Shown here: one piece after another, positions 45,981-58,077 of the stretch
How the letters are laid out: each line of letters starts with the position of its first letter
How positions within the stretch are numbered: position 1 is the first letter of the stretch
Assembly (NCBI GenBank): GCA_009760855.2
Contig: WPIO01000024.1
Span: 3,534,501 to 3,598,500 of the forward strand
Source of the DNA: Cristatella mucedo
Taxonomy: Eukaryota; Bryozoa; Phylactolaemata; Cristatellidae
Length of the DNA: 64,000 nucleotides
Reading direction: 5' to 3'
Program-made: the position numbers and the translations under genes
The notes under the pieces: generated by a model
What the model saw: the letters and a program-made list of their open reading frames with translations, nothing else
What the model was told of the DNA's origin: nothing
Database searches by the model: none

Positions 45981-46254
45981 GAGCTTGCACCCGCCATGCG
46001 TCATCCGGCTTTCGCCGCGACGGGAATGGAGTCGTTCTCTTCAAACAACGCTGGCTGTATGTTCATGCCACTTTCTGCCTCTGGCTGTTGATAGAGTCAT
46101 CAAGGCTTCTTAGCATGCCGTCTGCATCTCAATATCAACTGCTGGCAGCTGCTGCTGAGCACCAACATTAAGATTGCCTTTATCTTTATGTGCACATTCT
46201 CACGAAGCACCTAAAGTCATACCTAAAGCGAGCTTTTGCAAGAGATAAGGGAGC

Positions 46255-47478
46255 CAAGAGTATGAAGTCAGTGCAGATGTATACGAAATATTGAGTACCC
46301 TACGGCTCCGTGCTTGGCCTGGTTCATTTCACGGTTTATACCCTCCCTCTTGCCGGTCTGATTGACAAGCAGAATCTAGGCTTTCACTTCTATGCGATGA
46401 AACTTCTTTGTACTTTTAATTTGATCCCAGCCAGCCCTGCAGCCTTCGGATTCTCTCAACTCCCTTGCTGCATGTATTGATGACATCCGCACATGGATGG
46501 AAGCAAAGTTTTCTAGATTGAATGATGGTAAAACTAACTTAAAGGTTATTGGCAAACCAAGTGTGACTCGGAAATTGGAATGGCTAGCGCTCAAATTAGG
46601 CTCTGCCTGCCTATTTTCTGCTTAATCTGCACAAAATCTGGGTGTCATGTTCCAAAGTGACCTTTTGTTAGACAACCACATCAGTTCGATAGTCAAGTCT
46701 GCCTACTTTCAGCAACATAATATTGCTACATTTTGGGCTTTATTAGACAGGGATGCCGCATCTAAGTTGGTCCATGCATTTGTGACATCCCCCGTGAGTT
46801 CTGTAACTCACTGCTTGCTGGCCTGCCGGCATGTGCCATCAGGCACTTACAGCTGGTATACAAGTCTGCAGTTAGGCTTATCTGTCGTGAGCGTCGCAGT
46901 TGCCACGTCACACCACTTCTTGCCGACCTGCACTAGCTACAATTCAAGCAACGGATCGATTTCAAGGTTTTGTCGCTCACTTTTAGGTCCGTTTATCCTT
47001 TGGCTCCAGCCTACCTATCAGATCTACTACCCCCACCAGGCCAAGCATCTTACAACCCGCTTTTCGGAATCTGACTGTCTACCGATACGTCGTACAAACC
47101 TCAAATTCTTTGGAGACCGTGCGTTTAGTTCGTATGCTCCCAAAGCCTGGAAGTCATTACCGACCTACGTCAGAATATCCCCTAACTTGACCACATTTAA
47201 AAGGAACTTATAAGACATACCTATTTAGGACAGAATTTAATGGGACCCTGTAATTCTTCCTACATGTGCTTATGGGTGCTGACACTTCGCGTGCTGCCAC
47301 TAACCACACTTGCATGCTGACCCTATGCGTTCACCCCTAGCCATGTTATTCATGTTGTTTATCAAGCATGATATGACTTACCATTCAATCGCGTTTCTCT
47401 TTGCAGTAAACGTAAAGCACCTAGAAAGAGATTGAGCTCTCAGAGGATACTTTATGGAGTGCATTATTTTTATTATTA
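46255..47478 (+). mobile_element. LINE family A, truncated RT copy, sense
   Basis: Starts within RT upstream of a GS-VLGLVHF-like palm relic (about 46290-46340) and YAMKLL/TSL remnants of the YADD region (46390). It continues with the thumb, the C-terminus (FQSDLLLDNHISSIVKSAYF, FFGDRAFSSYAPKAWKSLP), 3' UTR, stem-loop (47411-47453) and tail. Frames are broken several times. Confidence 0.9.
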
Positions 47479-47739
47479 CTATAAGCAAATACACTTATTT
47501 AAGGCCTATTTAAGGTGTGCCTGTTTACCCATCGGGCGTTAGAAAATGCCATCTTTTCAGCAATCTTGATACATGCTGATTGTAATCACTGTTTAGTCAT
47601 CATGCTCTCCTGCTGGTCCTGCCGACCCGTGCGCCTTTACTCGAACCAGTAGTTGCTAAACAATTAGTCGCAAAACCCTTAGCATAATAGCTGCAGGTGC
47701 TGAGATGGCTACCGTGTTCGGCTGACAGGCGCTGGGCTT

Positions 47740-48045
47740 GTGTGGTGCGTGCTGCGCATGCGTGGTTCGCATGGGCGTTGCTCATGTGTGGTTCCCATGA
47801 GTGCTGCGCATGCGTGCGGCGCATGCGTGGTTTGCATGGGCGTTGCTTGTGTGTGGTTCGCATGCGTGCTGCGCATGCGTGCTGCGCATGCGTGGTTCGC
47901 ATGGGCGTTGCTCGTGTGTGGTTCGCATGCGTGCTGCGCATGCGTGGTTCGCATGGGCGTTGCTCGTGTGTGGTTCGCATGCGGGCTGCGCATGCATGCT
48001 GCGCATGCGTGGTTCGCATGGGCGTTGCTCATGCCTGGTTGATCA
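47740..48045. repeat. 51-bp GC-rich minisatellite
   Basis: Five imperfect units built on gtgctgcgcatgcgtggttc, gcatgggcgttgctcgtgtg and tggttcgcatgc. Some units carry an extra 13-bp ctgcgcatgcgtg step. It is rich in gcatgcg and tgcgcatgc, which are palindromic and alternate purine and pyrimidine. All six frames are long and open, giving Cys/Ala/His/Arg-rich repeats with no known domain. Confidence 0.92.
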
Positions 48046-49404
48046 TTGCGGGTTGAGCCCACCTATGTGGATGCAAAAGCTGCCGAGCTCGATTGACTGG
48101 CACTTAGATGGCGTGCATGGCAGTCTTTTGATCACTGTGAACGGGTATTCGTCAATTCCGTTCTACTGAGCTTCGATACTGCCGTGTGACGTACCGCAAG
48201 CAGAATAAGTCCCATTTTGAATTCCTCTGTCCCATCAACAGGGCTTTCAGTCTGTCTCGGCATTCTCTGCGTTTATTCTTTGGGCGTGGTTTCCAGAAGA
48301 AGTCCGCTGTAGGCAAGTCGAAGATGAGGCACATCTTCGATTGAGAAGTGGTACCTGACAGTGAAGTCGATCCAGACGATGCCATCGCTACTGTAACTGC
48401 GGCTAATGCCAACTGAAGACGAGATGCAGATGGCAGGCTTAGAAGCTTCTACGGCGGTGAACGATGGCATGACGTTACAACCAGCGTCGCGAGGACGGCT
48501 CCATTTTTCCAGCACGGCGCAGGCTACCAGCTTGCATCGGCAACCCAGACGACATCCGGCTGCTTAAAGCTCAAGCGACGCTGCCTCAGGTGCTGTAAGT
48601 CTATGACCAATCAAATGTCCAAGGACGAAAGTGCTAAGTCCTGTGGGAGGGAATAGTGAAATCCTCCTCGGTTGCGAACTATGAGTCTGATGTCTGAACC
48701 TCGATAACTAACTATAAGCATGCCTCTGATTAATTACTAAGAGAGAGGCTTATGAGCGGCGCATTTTATGATTACGCAAGAACGAGATTATTATACGACT
48801 TACGACATAGCCATTATATAATGCATGGACGTAACCGCGGACGCTCTCTTAGATTAATGGTCTGCCAGTCAGCGAGTCCTAGCGCTGAGCGTGAGCTGCT
48901 GTTAGATGGAAGCGATTCGGTTGGTAGTCACCTGTCGTATCCAGCAGTACTGTTTGTAGGCTATCGCTCGTGCTTTATGTAATACGGCACCGTTGTTAGA
49001 GCTGCGTGCAGAGTATCAGGCACTGTGTAGCCATCTTTAGTGCACTGCTTCAGGCGCTTTTCGCATTTCGCTCGCGCGTTGTGCCACTACCCAAACTGCT
49101 GAAGGTCGCAAATGGTCATAACAACACGACCTGAACCGAAGCGAGGCCTGAGGCAGCAGCAGAGGCTGCGGCTGCCTCGGGATCGACCAGCTGTTGACTG
49201 GCAGTCTCGCTTTCTCTACTCTGTAGGCCCTTATTAGTCTGCTGCACACAATGAACCCCTCACGGCTCTCGGCCCTCCCAGAGCTGAGAGCCGCTGCTGC
49301 CCGACGCACAGCGATCCTGGGCCGCTCGGCCGCAGACGAGACTGACTCGGAATCGCAGCGGCGGCGGCGGCTAGGCCGCAGCCGCCGGGGCCTGACTCTG
49401 AGCC
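48046..49404. other. no gene confirmed
   Basis: Two overlapping - strand frames (48515-48273 and 48412-48152) give non-repetitive protein-like sequence but no recognisable domain. The rest is unassigned; a GC-rich patch with CGG runs is at 49310-49400. Confidence 0.35.
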
Positions 49405-49560
49405 CATCGAGCTGGTATGGCCCAGTAGTTGAGGTGCTCTCTCCCCGACCGCGGTCAAGGCAAATGTATTTGGCGACTGATGTCATGGGCTCGAACCCCT
49501 TGGCACATCGGAACCGCCTAAAAGAGAGTTGGCCTTCTCTTAGGTTGCCACAGAAATGAA

Positions 49561-49591
<31 letters not shown>

Positions 49592-49592
49592 A
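49405..49592 (+). repeat. tRNA-derived SINE with stem-loop and (AT)n tail
   Basis: An A-box-like tggcccagtagttgaggtgc (49419-49438) and B-box atgggctcgaacccc (49485-49499) are followed by a clear hairpin cctaaaagagag/cttctcttagg (49518-49545), then an AT dinucleotide run to 49592. The layout is that of SINE family I, with the stem-loop at the 3' side. Confidence 0.75.
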
Positions 49593-50326
49593 CCCACTCG
49601 GGAAACCGTGAGTCCAGTTGTCCCCCCCCCCCCGGCTCTGGCCGGAATGAATACCGGGCTGCGACTAGCTGAGGTAGCGTTCTCCAGTTAAAAGATACAT
49701 TCGCCAGATGTTCGCTTTCACCCGATACCTGCTCTTTCCACAGACGGCTCTTTCCAAGCGTAGCAAAAACATTGGGGTCACGCAGACGGCACCGCTCCGG
49801 CAGCACCAGCTAGAACGCACTCCGACCGCTCGCTGGCTACTCCAAATTCCATTCTACCGTCGGCTTTGCCAGCGCATGGCCTGCGTGCAACAGCTGGCCA
49901 ATCGACAGCTCCTCCGTTGCTGGGCGCTGCTTTCGCAATCAGCCGGTTCGATCTTCGCGGCTCTTTGATGTGCCTTATGCGGCCAACAGAAATTCTCGCC
50001 GATTTTCAGATCGCAATCCAAGCAACGCAAACGCCTGACATTTCTCTGCGGTTGTAATCGCGCGCGCCAGACTGAGTAAAAAAGTGCGCACTCGCGAGCA
50101 CGGTCTGGTCAGCCCACCCACCGTCGCCAGCTCTGCAATGAGGGGCAGAGCACCTTCTGCCTGCGGACGCGCCGGTAGAACGACGCGTCTGGAGGAGCAC
50201 GTGCTAGGGCAAGCTAGCCCTGGGCTAGGGACTAGCTACTGCTCGGGTGAGCGTCGACAACGCCGCCACCGACATTGACTCGACCACCGCGCCGCCCCGC
50301 CGCCGCTGCCGCCGCCGCCGACGACG

Positions 50327-50363
<37 letters not shown>

Positions 50364-50671
50364 GGTCTCTTTAGCTGCCGCGTCGCCCGTCGTGCACCGA
50401 AAACGCAGCTGGTGAAATCTCGGCCGTCTTTACTGCAGGCACCGGCGCAGCCAGAGCAAACTCTGACTCTGATGTGACAGTGCCGGCAGATATTTTTGTC
50501 AGTGGCAATCGATCGATGTCCACACTTTAAATGCCAATCGCCTTTCTTCATCGGCACGAAATGACGGCTCCAGGGTCGGAGGGAAATCGCTGAGCTTCGC
50601 CTCAAACAGCGAGCTGCTATCGGTCCAAACCTACTTCATAGAAGGGAAGTAGATAGATTTTCAGCTCCATG
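49593..50671. other. GC-rich stretch, no gene confirmed
   Basis: A poly-C run at 49622-49633, (GAC)n/(CCG)n at 50305-50362. A - strand frame (50605-50225) carries a Cys/His-rich patch KKGDWHLKCGH...ICRHCH that loosely recalls a RanBP2-type zinc finger but lacks two of the expected cysteine positions. Confidence 0.35.
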
Positions 50672-50748
50672 CGAAAAATATAGACTGCCTTGAAAGAGAT
50701 TAAGTTTTCTGTGGGCGCTGTATTAAATGTTTTATTATTATTATAATT
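50672..50748 (+). repeat. LINE family A stem-loop and tail, diverged
   Basis: gaaagagattaagttttctg and gggcgctgtat arms, followed by an ATT tail. No LINE body is present. Confidence 0.82.
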
Positions 50749-51730
50749 AAAATGATAAATGTACGCGTAGCCTCAGTGACCGTCCCGTTCCCTGTCTAAT
50801 AGGGGCCTACTTAATTGCTTTGCAGCCTTCATCAATGACATTCGCACTTGGATAGCCACCAGAATCCTGAAGCATCACGGCGATGGGACAAACCTAACAG
50901 CGACGAGCAATTCCTGCGTCAAACTTGAGTTGAGTTGAGTTGGTAGACCTCACCTTAAATATTGGCTCATGTAGCATGTCACTCTAGTGAAGTGCCCTGC
51001 CAGTAATCGAGGTTCGCTGCTTCGAAGCTACTTGCGAGTGAATGAGCTCGTTGCCTCCACTTCCAAGTCGCTCTTACATTCAGCTGAGTAACATTAATCA
51101 ACATCTGCTTAGACAAGTTACGACAGACAAACCAGTTTGCCCTCTTGCGACATCGCGTCTCGGTGGCCGAAGCGATTCAATGTATTCAGCAATCACACTC
51201 TTCTGGAACTGATTCGAAGCCCAGCAGCTTGACTGGTTTGAGGCGTCAGAGGCGGAGCAGCTGCCACAACTTGAACTTCTTCTGAGCTCCCATGGCTCGC
51301 TGTCAAACTTAGAATCCGTCTAGCTTGCGAATTGACTCACTCGTTTCTAACCAGCCAACTCTATCCGACCGCCCTGTTCCTGCGGTGCGCTCACGCGCCG
51401 CAAATTCTTCGGCAAGTTCGGTGCTCTCTCCGATTCCTCGTCCTAAATTGAAATATGTTCTACATCAGGCCTTCAGTTGCATACAACGCGGTACAAAGTA
51501 CGACTGCCATGGCTTCCGTCTTCAACTGTATTGACTTGTTTCCATCTCAACTAAAGAGCTATAAGTTTCACACAGCTTTGCGTGAGCCTTAAAGAATAAA
51601 AATCTTGTTCCTGCATACGTTGGTCATTTACCTATCCAAGATTCAGTGCATACTGCTGAGCAAGGGTTTAGTAACCATGAGTGTCTTCTTTTGAGGTTTA
51701 GCGTGCTGATCTAAGCTTAATACTTATTCT
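50749..51730. other. no gene recognised, possible LINE relic at left
   Basis: The words catcaatgacattcgcacttggatagcc (about 50830) recall the RT segment DDIRTWMA of LINE A, so a decayed fragment may be present at 50810-50900. No other feature is seen. Confidence 0.4.
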
Positions 51731-52178
51731 AATAATAATAACAATAATGCACTTGATAAAGAGCCCTCAGAGAACTCAATCGCTCTCTAGGCGCTTTACA
51801 TTTGCTGCAAAAGGAAATGCAATTGAATGGTGAGGAATATCATGCTTGATAAACAAACAAAATGAATGACATGTTTAGGGGTCACATGCACAGGGTCAGC
51901 ATGCAAATGTGGTTAGTGGCAGCATGCACAGTGTCAGCACAATAAGCACAACAAGGACGAATCACAGGGACCCACTAAATGCTGTCCTAAATAGGTGTGT
52001 TTTCAAGTTCTTTTTAAATATGGTCAGGTCTGGGGATGTTCTGACGCGGGTCGGCAGGGAGCTCCAGGCTTTGCGAGCTAGCGAACTAAATGCACGGTCT
52101 CCAAAGGATTCAAGGTTTGTACGAGGTATTTGTAGACTGTTGGATTCCGAAAAGCAGGTGGTACGACGCTTGGCCTTA
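51731..52178 (-). repeat. LINE family A 3' end with part of RT C-terminus
   Basis: Tail, stem-loop (51765-51800), 3' UTR and antisense RT C-terminus up to agcaggtggtacgacgcttgg. It directly abuts a + strand LINE A stem-loop at 52180. Confidence 0.9.
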
Positions 52179-52179
52179 T

Positions 52180-52255
52180 GATCCCCTGTAAAGTGCCTAG
52201 AAGAATATTGAGTTCTCTGTGGGTGCCATACAAATGTATTAGTGCCATTATTGAC
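52180..52255 (+). repeat. LINE family A stem-loop and tail, head-to-head with the previous copy
   Basis: ctgtaaagtgcctagaaga...gttctctgtgggtgcc stem-loop, then a degenerate tail with tattagtgccattatt. Confidence 0.78.
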
Positions 52256-53313
52256 ATTAGCACTCCGAAATCTCTGACCGAGAGAAGACTTTTACCGCTA
52301 CAGCGATTACTTCCGAGAAGGTTGCATCTTAGAGGAGGTACGTTCTGCATATACATCGAGTGATGTGCTGTAAATTGAATTCGCCTGCCGGGCTTATCGG
52401 CTTGATAGGTCTGCGTAACGAGAGTCTATCTGCCCGCACGGGGTGCCGAAATATTTTTCACCATATAAGTCTTAGCTGCGATGAAATTGTGCCCGCACAC
52501 AACAAAAGCACACGCTTTACGAAGGCTGAGCGCGCCTCGTAATCAATAATGACTGCCACCTCGACATAACATATGGCGTGCTCGTACTCACAGATGGGTA
52601 AGCGACGTTGTTCGAAGACTGTGGCCCCAACGAATTAAGGTCTAAAGTGAGCTGCACCAACTTCACTTCATTCACAGCCATTTTCAGGCTCCGGAGCTTA
52701 AGAAGAAAACCATTCATCTCATTACAACAAGCTACGGCAAATAAGGAGTCTCGTGCGATCGCCTGAATCTACCTGCTGCTCTATAGTCGTATCACCGAAT
52801 GAGCCGATCGTATCGACCGTATAAAGGGTTATTTGCCATCTGCCCGTTTGCCGAAGCGGCACCATTTACCATCCGATTGCAACGCAGGTCTTCTGGTATA
52901 GCTATGTCATCAAGGTTAGTTTATGAAAGCCTTCTAGCTAGAAAAGATAAAGGGACAACGTGTCAAAGTTTTAGCGAGCTACGCAAGCGCCGTAATAGGT
53001 AGCGAAAATGAAATGGCTAGCAAAAAGTATGCGACGCTTAGTTAACATCTTGTGGATTGAGCACTATCTCTTGCAATTCGGCTAGCTTCTAGTTTTTTGC
53101 ACCCTGCGACGGTTTTTGAGCCATATCCGATTATGGCCAACGGGTCGCAAAGTAACGAGTGAACGCTGAAGCTCACGGGAATGTTGAAGTTGAAAGCGTG
53201 CCTGACCCGACATGACGGCAAGGAATCTCGCGTAGGCTAACGCGTAGACCAGGTAATCGCTCCAAACCACGAAGCAAATAGCGAATACACGAGGCCGGCA
53301 CGACTGGCAGCCG
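52256..53313. other. no gene recognised
   Basis: No repeat family member or exon recognised. Frames are at most about 65 codons. Confidence 0.35.
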
Positions 53314-53368
53314 GCCGCCGCTCAACCGCCGCTCAACCGCCGCTCAACCGCCGCTCAACCGCCGCTCA

Positions 53369-53409
<41 letters not shown>
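53314..53409. repeat. 11-bp tandem repeat passing into (CCG)n
   Basis: Five units of ccgccgctcaa from 53314, then about 40 bp of pure CCG repeat. A GC-rich sequence with reverse GGC runs follows to 53500. Confidence 0.95.
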
Positions 53410-53694
53410 GCTCTGTGTGCAGCGATGGCGGCGGCGGTTTCACTAGACGGCGGACGCCGTCGCTGCTCGGCCACCTGCTGAGCTGCCGCCGGCTCCGTTT
53501 GATGCTACGAAGGAGCGGAGCGGTTTAGAAACAGCGAACGCAATTCGATTAGTCGGCGCCGGCGCAATCCGCAGCTGCTGGCCTTTGCCGTCGTTGCATT
53601 GCTCGGCGTCTGCTGCGCTGCAGCATGATTGCGATTACATTTCCAGCCTCTACAGCGACTACGTCCATCAGCTCAGCGATAGGGGCCGGTCAGA

Positions 53695-54012
<318 letters not shown>

Positions 54013-54876
54013 TCTCTCTTCCTCTCTCCTGTTTTGGCTCTAATAGCGATCCCATGCGACAGAGGCATAGCTGAGTTGAAGCTAAGAAATGGGCCAAACA
54101 TAATTAATTTTTCCCTGCGTGTATGTTCTATAAATACGAGGACGAACGCGAAACCACCGCTGCAGCCAAGTGCCGCTTCCGGGGCAAGCTTCACCCTACC
54201 GCGGCAACAGCATCAGTGGAAATCTGCCAGCGGCAGAGCGGTCTCAGTCCAGGCTGAGTAAGAACAAAGGAGCACAGTGTAGAATGCAAATATGCAACCT
54301 TAGAGCCGTAGAATGCAGCCAGTAGTCGCCGAGCTAGTGACGCGCTGACACGCTGACACGCATGGCCATCGAAGCTTCTAGATTGCGACAGCTCCAGATA
54401 TTGCTAGCGGTTCCTGAATAAGGATGAAAGGAAACGCGATATTTCATGCGTTTAGACGGTTACACTGAGTCTAGCTCGCGAGCGAGTCTCAGCGTTAGTC
54501 TGACCTACGAGCTAGGGAGCCATACACTGGGCTCGAAAGCGAGGCTATAAGGAGGCTGCTGCTGACGCTGGTCACTAAGAGACTGCTCCTCTTTTGTGTG
54601 ACTGCGTACGGTCTGCGTCGGCGACGTCGACTCGCTATTACAGGTGCTCTGGGAGCTCCGAATAGCTAATGCGCGCTCGGCAGAGCGTCCGCATGCCGGC
54701 ATCGAGACGACGATGCCCCCTACGCCACGCGACTCGTGGCGCCAGCTCCACTATTCGCTCAAGTCACGCCCAGAAAGTGCAAGCCTAACCGTTGGGTGCA
54801 CTACTGCGCTCGTGGCGAATGACTGGAGCTTCGAAGCGGTTGCACTAAAAGAAAATACGATTTAACAATAGACATC
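54013..54876. other. no gene recognised
   Basis: Moderately GC-rich; no domain or repeat family member recognised. Confidence 0.35.
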
Positions 54877-55035
54877 CGATCAAGCAGCTTCTTTTGCACA
54901 GCGACAGCAGAGCCTCTTTACTGCCACCGCCACCTCTTGCAGCGGCAGTAAAGGATTGCTCAACGCAGGATTCGAACCCGCGACCTCGGGATCCCGAGGT
55001 CGTGAAAACCGACCGCTTTACTTAGTGTGCCGTCG
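54877..55035 (-). repeat. tRNA-derived SINE (family II)
   Basis: On the - strand: a tRNA-like head (54960-55035) with B-box gcgggttcgaatcctgc, and a body with tttactgccgctgcaagagg and caaaagaagctgc. The tRNA-like part is among the best conserved of the family. Confidence 0.88.
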
Positions 55036-55997
55036 CGGCACTAGGCGTCGCACCGGTGAAGCCTACAGCGGCACCGTACATGATTAGGGCCGTTGGTCGG
55101 CGTGGCTGGGGCGGAGAGGAAGGGTCGCTCCAGTAGGCCAAGAGGCCAGCGTGCCTGTCAGCTGAACGAATTCCTCTCGGGGCCTGCGGGTCTCGGCTCC
55201 TGTTTATCGCTACTCGGCTTTCGCGGTCACCGTGTGGAGGCTTCCGTGCGAACGGCGGCCTGACTCTCTGGCAGTGACGCTGCAGGTGGGACCTGGTGGG
55301 CGCGCAAGCGGCTTCCGCGTGCGTGCGAACGGCTGGAGCTCTCTGGCAGTCATCTTGGCAGGTGGAGGTCCTGGTAGGGGGCGGGCTGGCAGCCTGCCCG
55401 CCAAGCTGAATGACCCTCGTGACCGAGGTTTTTTGTGGCTGAGATGTGGGCTAGCCGCAGCCGTGAGCGGCAGGTAGTAGCGGCACCAGCTGTGGGCAGC
55501 CAGCGCCAGCTGCGGGCAGCCAGACCGGCTGCACCAGCTGCGGGCAGCGGAAAGCGGTACGAGCAGGAGCACCGGTTGACGGAAGCAGTCGGCATGCCGA
55601 TCGGTCAGATTTGAGGCTATTCGGCCGCTGCTGTTCCTGCTGCTGCAACTATCGGCAAAGCAGCTTTGAGCTCGTTCCTTTTGGGGCCACGAGAGATGGA
55701 AAATGAGCGATTCAACGCAACTGTGCGTCGCATGTGCACGCAGGTCAACTGAATTTAACGAATCCAATCTCACATCTGACGCATTCGCGGAGGAGGCTCG
55801 CAGCGCTGCACTTGCTGGCACTTGCTTTGCGGATGACTTCGATGGGATTTCCGCATTTGCGGTGCAAGCAGGGATTAGCGCTCCACTCGCCCTCTTCAGC
55901 ACGCTGCATCGTCGCTGGCCGGCCGGCCGCTACCCTCGGTTGTAACCGTTCGCCGGTCGCGTGGCCGTTGCTGCACGAGCGGCAGCTTTTGTTAGAG
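55036..55997. other. GC-rich stretch, no gene confirmed
   Basis: A 230-codon - strand frame (55902-55210) has no recognisable domain and overlaps open + strand frames, as expected from high GC. Local cagctgcgggcag words repeat at 55480-55550. Confidence 0.4.
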
Positions 55998-56031
<34 letters not shown>

Positions 56032-56102
56032 TGTACTTGATAAAGCGCCCTCAGAGAACTTGATCTCTTTCTAGGCGCTTTACATTTGCTGCATAGGGAC
56101 AG
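55998..56102 (-). repeat. LINE family A stem-loop and tail only
   Basis: A long ATT tail ((AAT)n, about 30 bp), then tgtacttgataaagcgcc and a consensus stem-loop (56041-56080), then tttgctgca. No LINE body follows. Confidence 0.92.
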
Positions 56103-57099
56103 ACAGCCGGGCCGGCACGAGCGCTGGACGCAAACGAAGCTGGAGCCAGTATCCAAGCTTCGGAGAGCAACTCTATCTGCGTAGCCGTAACCGTAATCGC
56201 AACCGTAACCGGGCTATCGGCGTCGTGTCCAGCGACGATTGCCGCGCGACGTCCGTCCTGCGACCGTAGGTCAGGCAAGCCTGTCGCCGAGGGAAAGCAT
56301 TTGTGGCCCTCGCCACGCCCCTCGCCACTGCAACGCCACGAGGAGGCTCCGTGAGCATTTTGAAGCCGATCGATGCCATCGATTGATGCCAAGGACAAGG
56401 CCATGCAGCAGACTGCTTACATGAATTGCTTTGGAGAACTCTCGAATCTCAGCGTGCCGAGCGCTGCAACTGTGCCACATAGGGCCTTCTCACACTGGTC
56501 GCTGTCTGCTGTATCCCATCCAGGCCAAGTCAATTGATTTGCTTCACGTAGTGCGTAAAGCCGTATAGCCGGTGCCACTCACCGCCGTTGTCACTGGGAA
56601 TGTGACACAAATCTCGTGAGAGGCAGCTAGCTGTTCCTGTTTCAAGATTGTACTCGGCCCTTGAACAGCTGGGCTGCGTAAGCTGCAAACTGTCGGTAGC
56701 CGAGTAAAGGGGCACGCAATGAAAATATAGAGGCTGCAGTTTGCAGCAGGAATGGAACAAATACAGCAAGGACAGGCTTCCACAAGTAGCGATACGAATG
56801 GTTACTCCGTAACGTGGACGCAGTTCAGAGAACGAGAGATTTGTACGAACCACCGCCGAACTTTAGTGTCAAAGCGACGCTGAATCGCCATTTGATATGT
56901 ATGCGGTGTGCTGAATAGGCAACGAGGACTTTTTATCTTTGCAAGCTCGAGAGCGCGAAAGTAAGTCAGTAAATAATTGTTAATTCAAGATCAGTACCTA
57001 GCAGGGTGAGAGATAAAGAGAATGAGGTAGGTAGCTAGGACGAGAGGGAGAAAAGAACGGAAGACAGTGGGGAGGCTTTTGGACGAGCAGGCAGTCAGC
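56103..57099. other. no gene recognised
   Basis: A short run of gtaacc-type words at 56178-56213. Frames on both strands are without recognised domains. Confidence 0.35.
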
Positions 57100-57215
57100 C
57101 AGCCAACCACGCAGACAGACAGACAGACGAATAGACCTAGACAGACTGACAGACAGACAGACTGACAGACAGACGGACGGACGGACGAACGGACAGACAG
57201 ACAGACAGAGACAAA
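57100..57215. repeat. CAGA/CGGA tetranucleotide repeat
   Basis: An imperfect (CAGA)n with GACT and GACG variants (57108-57215). The - strand frame over it (Ser/Val/Cys repeats) is not a gene. Confidence 0.95.
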
Positions 57216-57570
57216 ACTGAGAGAGCTGGCGAGGAAAAGGAGGTGCATGCCTGCGATGCTTAAGAAGTCGCGCTGCTTTCGCGAAGCGTTTCCGCTAGGC
57301 AGGTCGATAAGATAGGTCACAGGTGCAGAGCTTGAAAGCTCCTTACTACGCCGACCGCCGCGAGGACCGGGCGTTGGCCAGCGGCCAGCGGCTCCAGGCG
57401 CCTCCGTTAATTGTGGGTTTCGAGGGGCGGGCGCTAGAATCCGGTCATTCGAGGAGTCGCTCGCGAGCCGAACTCGAGCTAACTTCGACTTCACGGCTTT
57501 CGCCCGATTGGCTTGAAGAACGCTGGCGCGCTCGACTGGGCGACAGAAGTTTACCTAGCGACGTCCAGCC

Positions 57571-57622
57571 ATGATCAACTTTTCACTGGCAGCTGAACAT
57601 GACGATCGGCCGCCGCGGTGGC

Positions 57623-57659
<37 letters not shown>

Positions 57660-57961
57660 GTGCTCAGAGGAGAGCTTCGGCTCTGCAGCGGCGGCGGGAA
57701 TGGAGCGCTTCGCCAGCGTCGATGCGCTCGTTCTGCCGCCCGCGCGCAAGCCACACGGCATCTACGTCACGGCCAGATGCGGCTTTGCGCTCATCTTGCT
57801 CACCGTGCTGATCGCCTCCGTTATCGGACTCCTCTTTAATTTCGTCGTCACGAGGAGGACGCTGGAAACACCGACCGCCCGCACAGCAGGCCAGACCGCG
57901 TCGTTCAGCGCTCTGCGCGGCGGCGGCGGCGGTGACGACGATTTGCACAGATACTGCGTTT
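57571..57961 (+). CDS. candidate first exon of a type II membrane protein (possibly an M1 aminopeptidase paralogue)
   Basis: ATG at 57571, with an alternative in-frame ATG at 57700 (MERFASVDALV). The first 70 residues are hydrophilic and include a poly-Gly run (residues 19-30, encoded by (GGC)n). Residues about 71-93 (GFALILLTVLIASVIGLLF and on) are one strong membrane segment flanked by Arg on both sides, followed by a Thr/Gly/Asp-rich stalk. The exon ends at a perfect donor, tttgtaagt (GT at 57962). A short cytoplasmic tail, a signal anchor and a Thr-rich stalk are the N-terminal layout of membrane M1 aminopeptidases, and an M1 gene ends 40 kb upstream on the same strand. The assignment to M1 is inference: no catalytic-domain exon is seen up to 64000. 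It could be another single-pass protein. Confidence 0.5.
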
Positions 57962-58015
57962 GTAAGTAGTGCGCTGGCTGACATGGAGAACGCGCGCTCG
58001 CTTCGTCGCTTTGTC

Positions 58016-58077
<62 letters not shown>

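Noticed and set aside
47600-48169. Long His/Arg/Cys-rich frames on both strands
   Set aside because: All are translations of the 51-bp minisatellite, and no frame is favoured.
55210-55902. A 230-codon - strand frame
   Set aside because: GC-rich sequence with competing open frames on both strands and no recognisable domain or splice signal.
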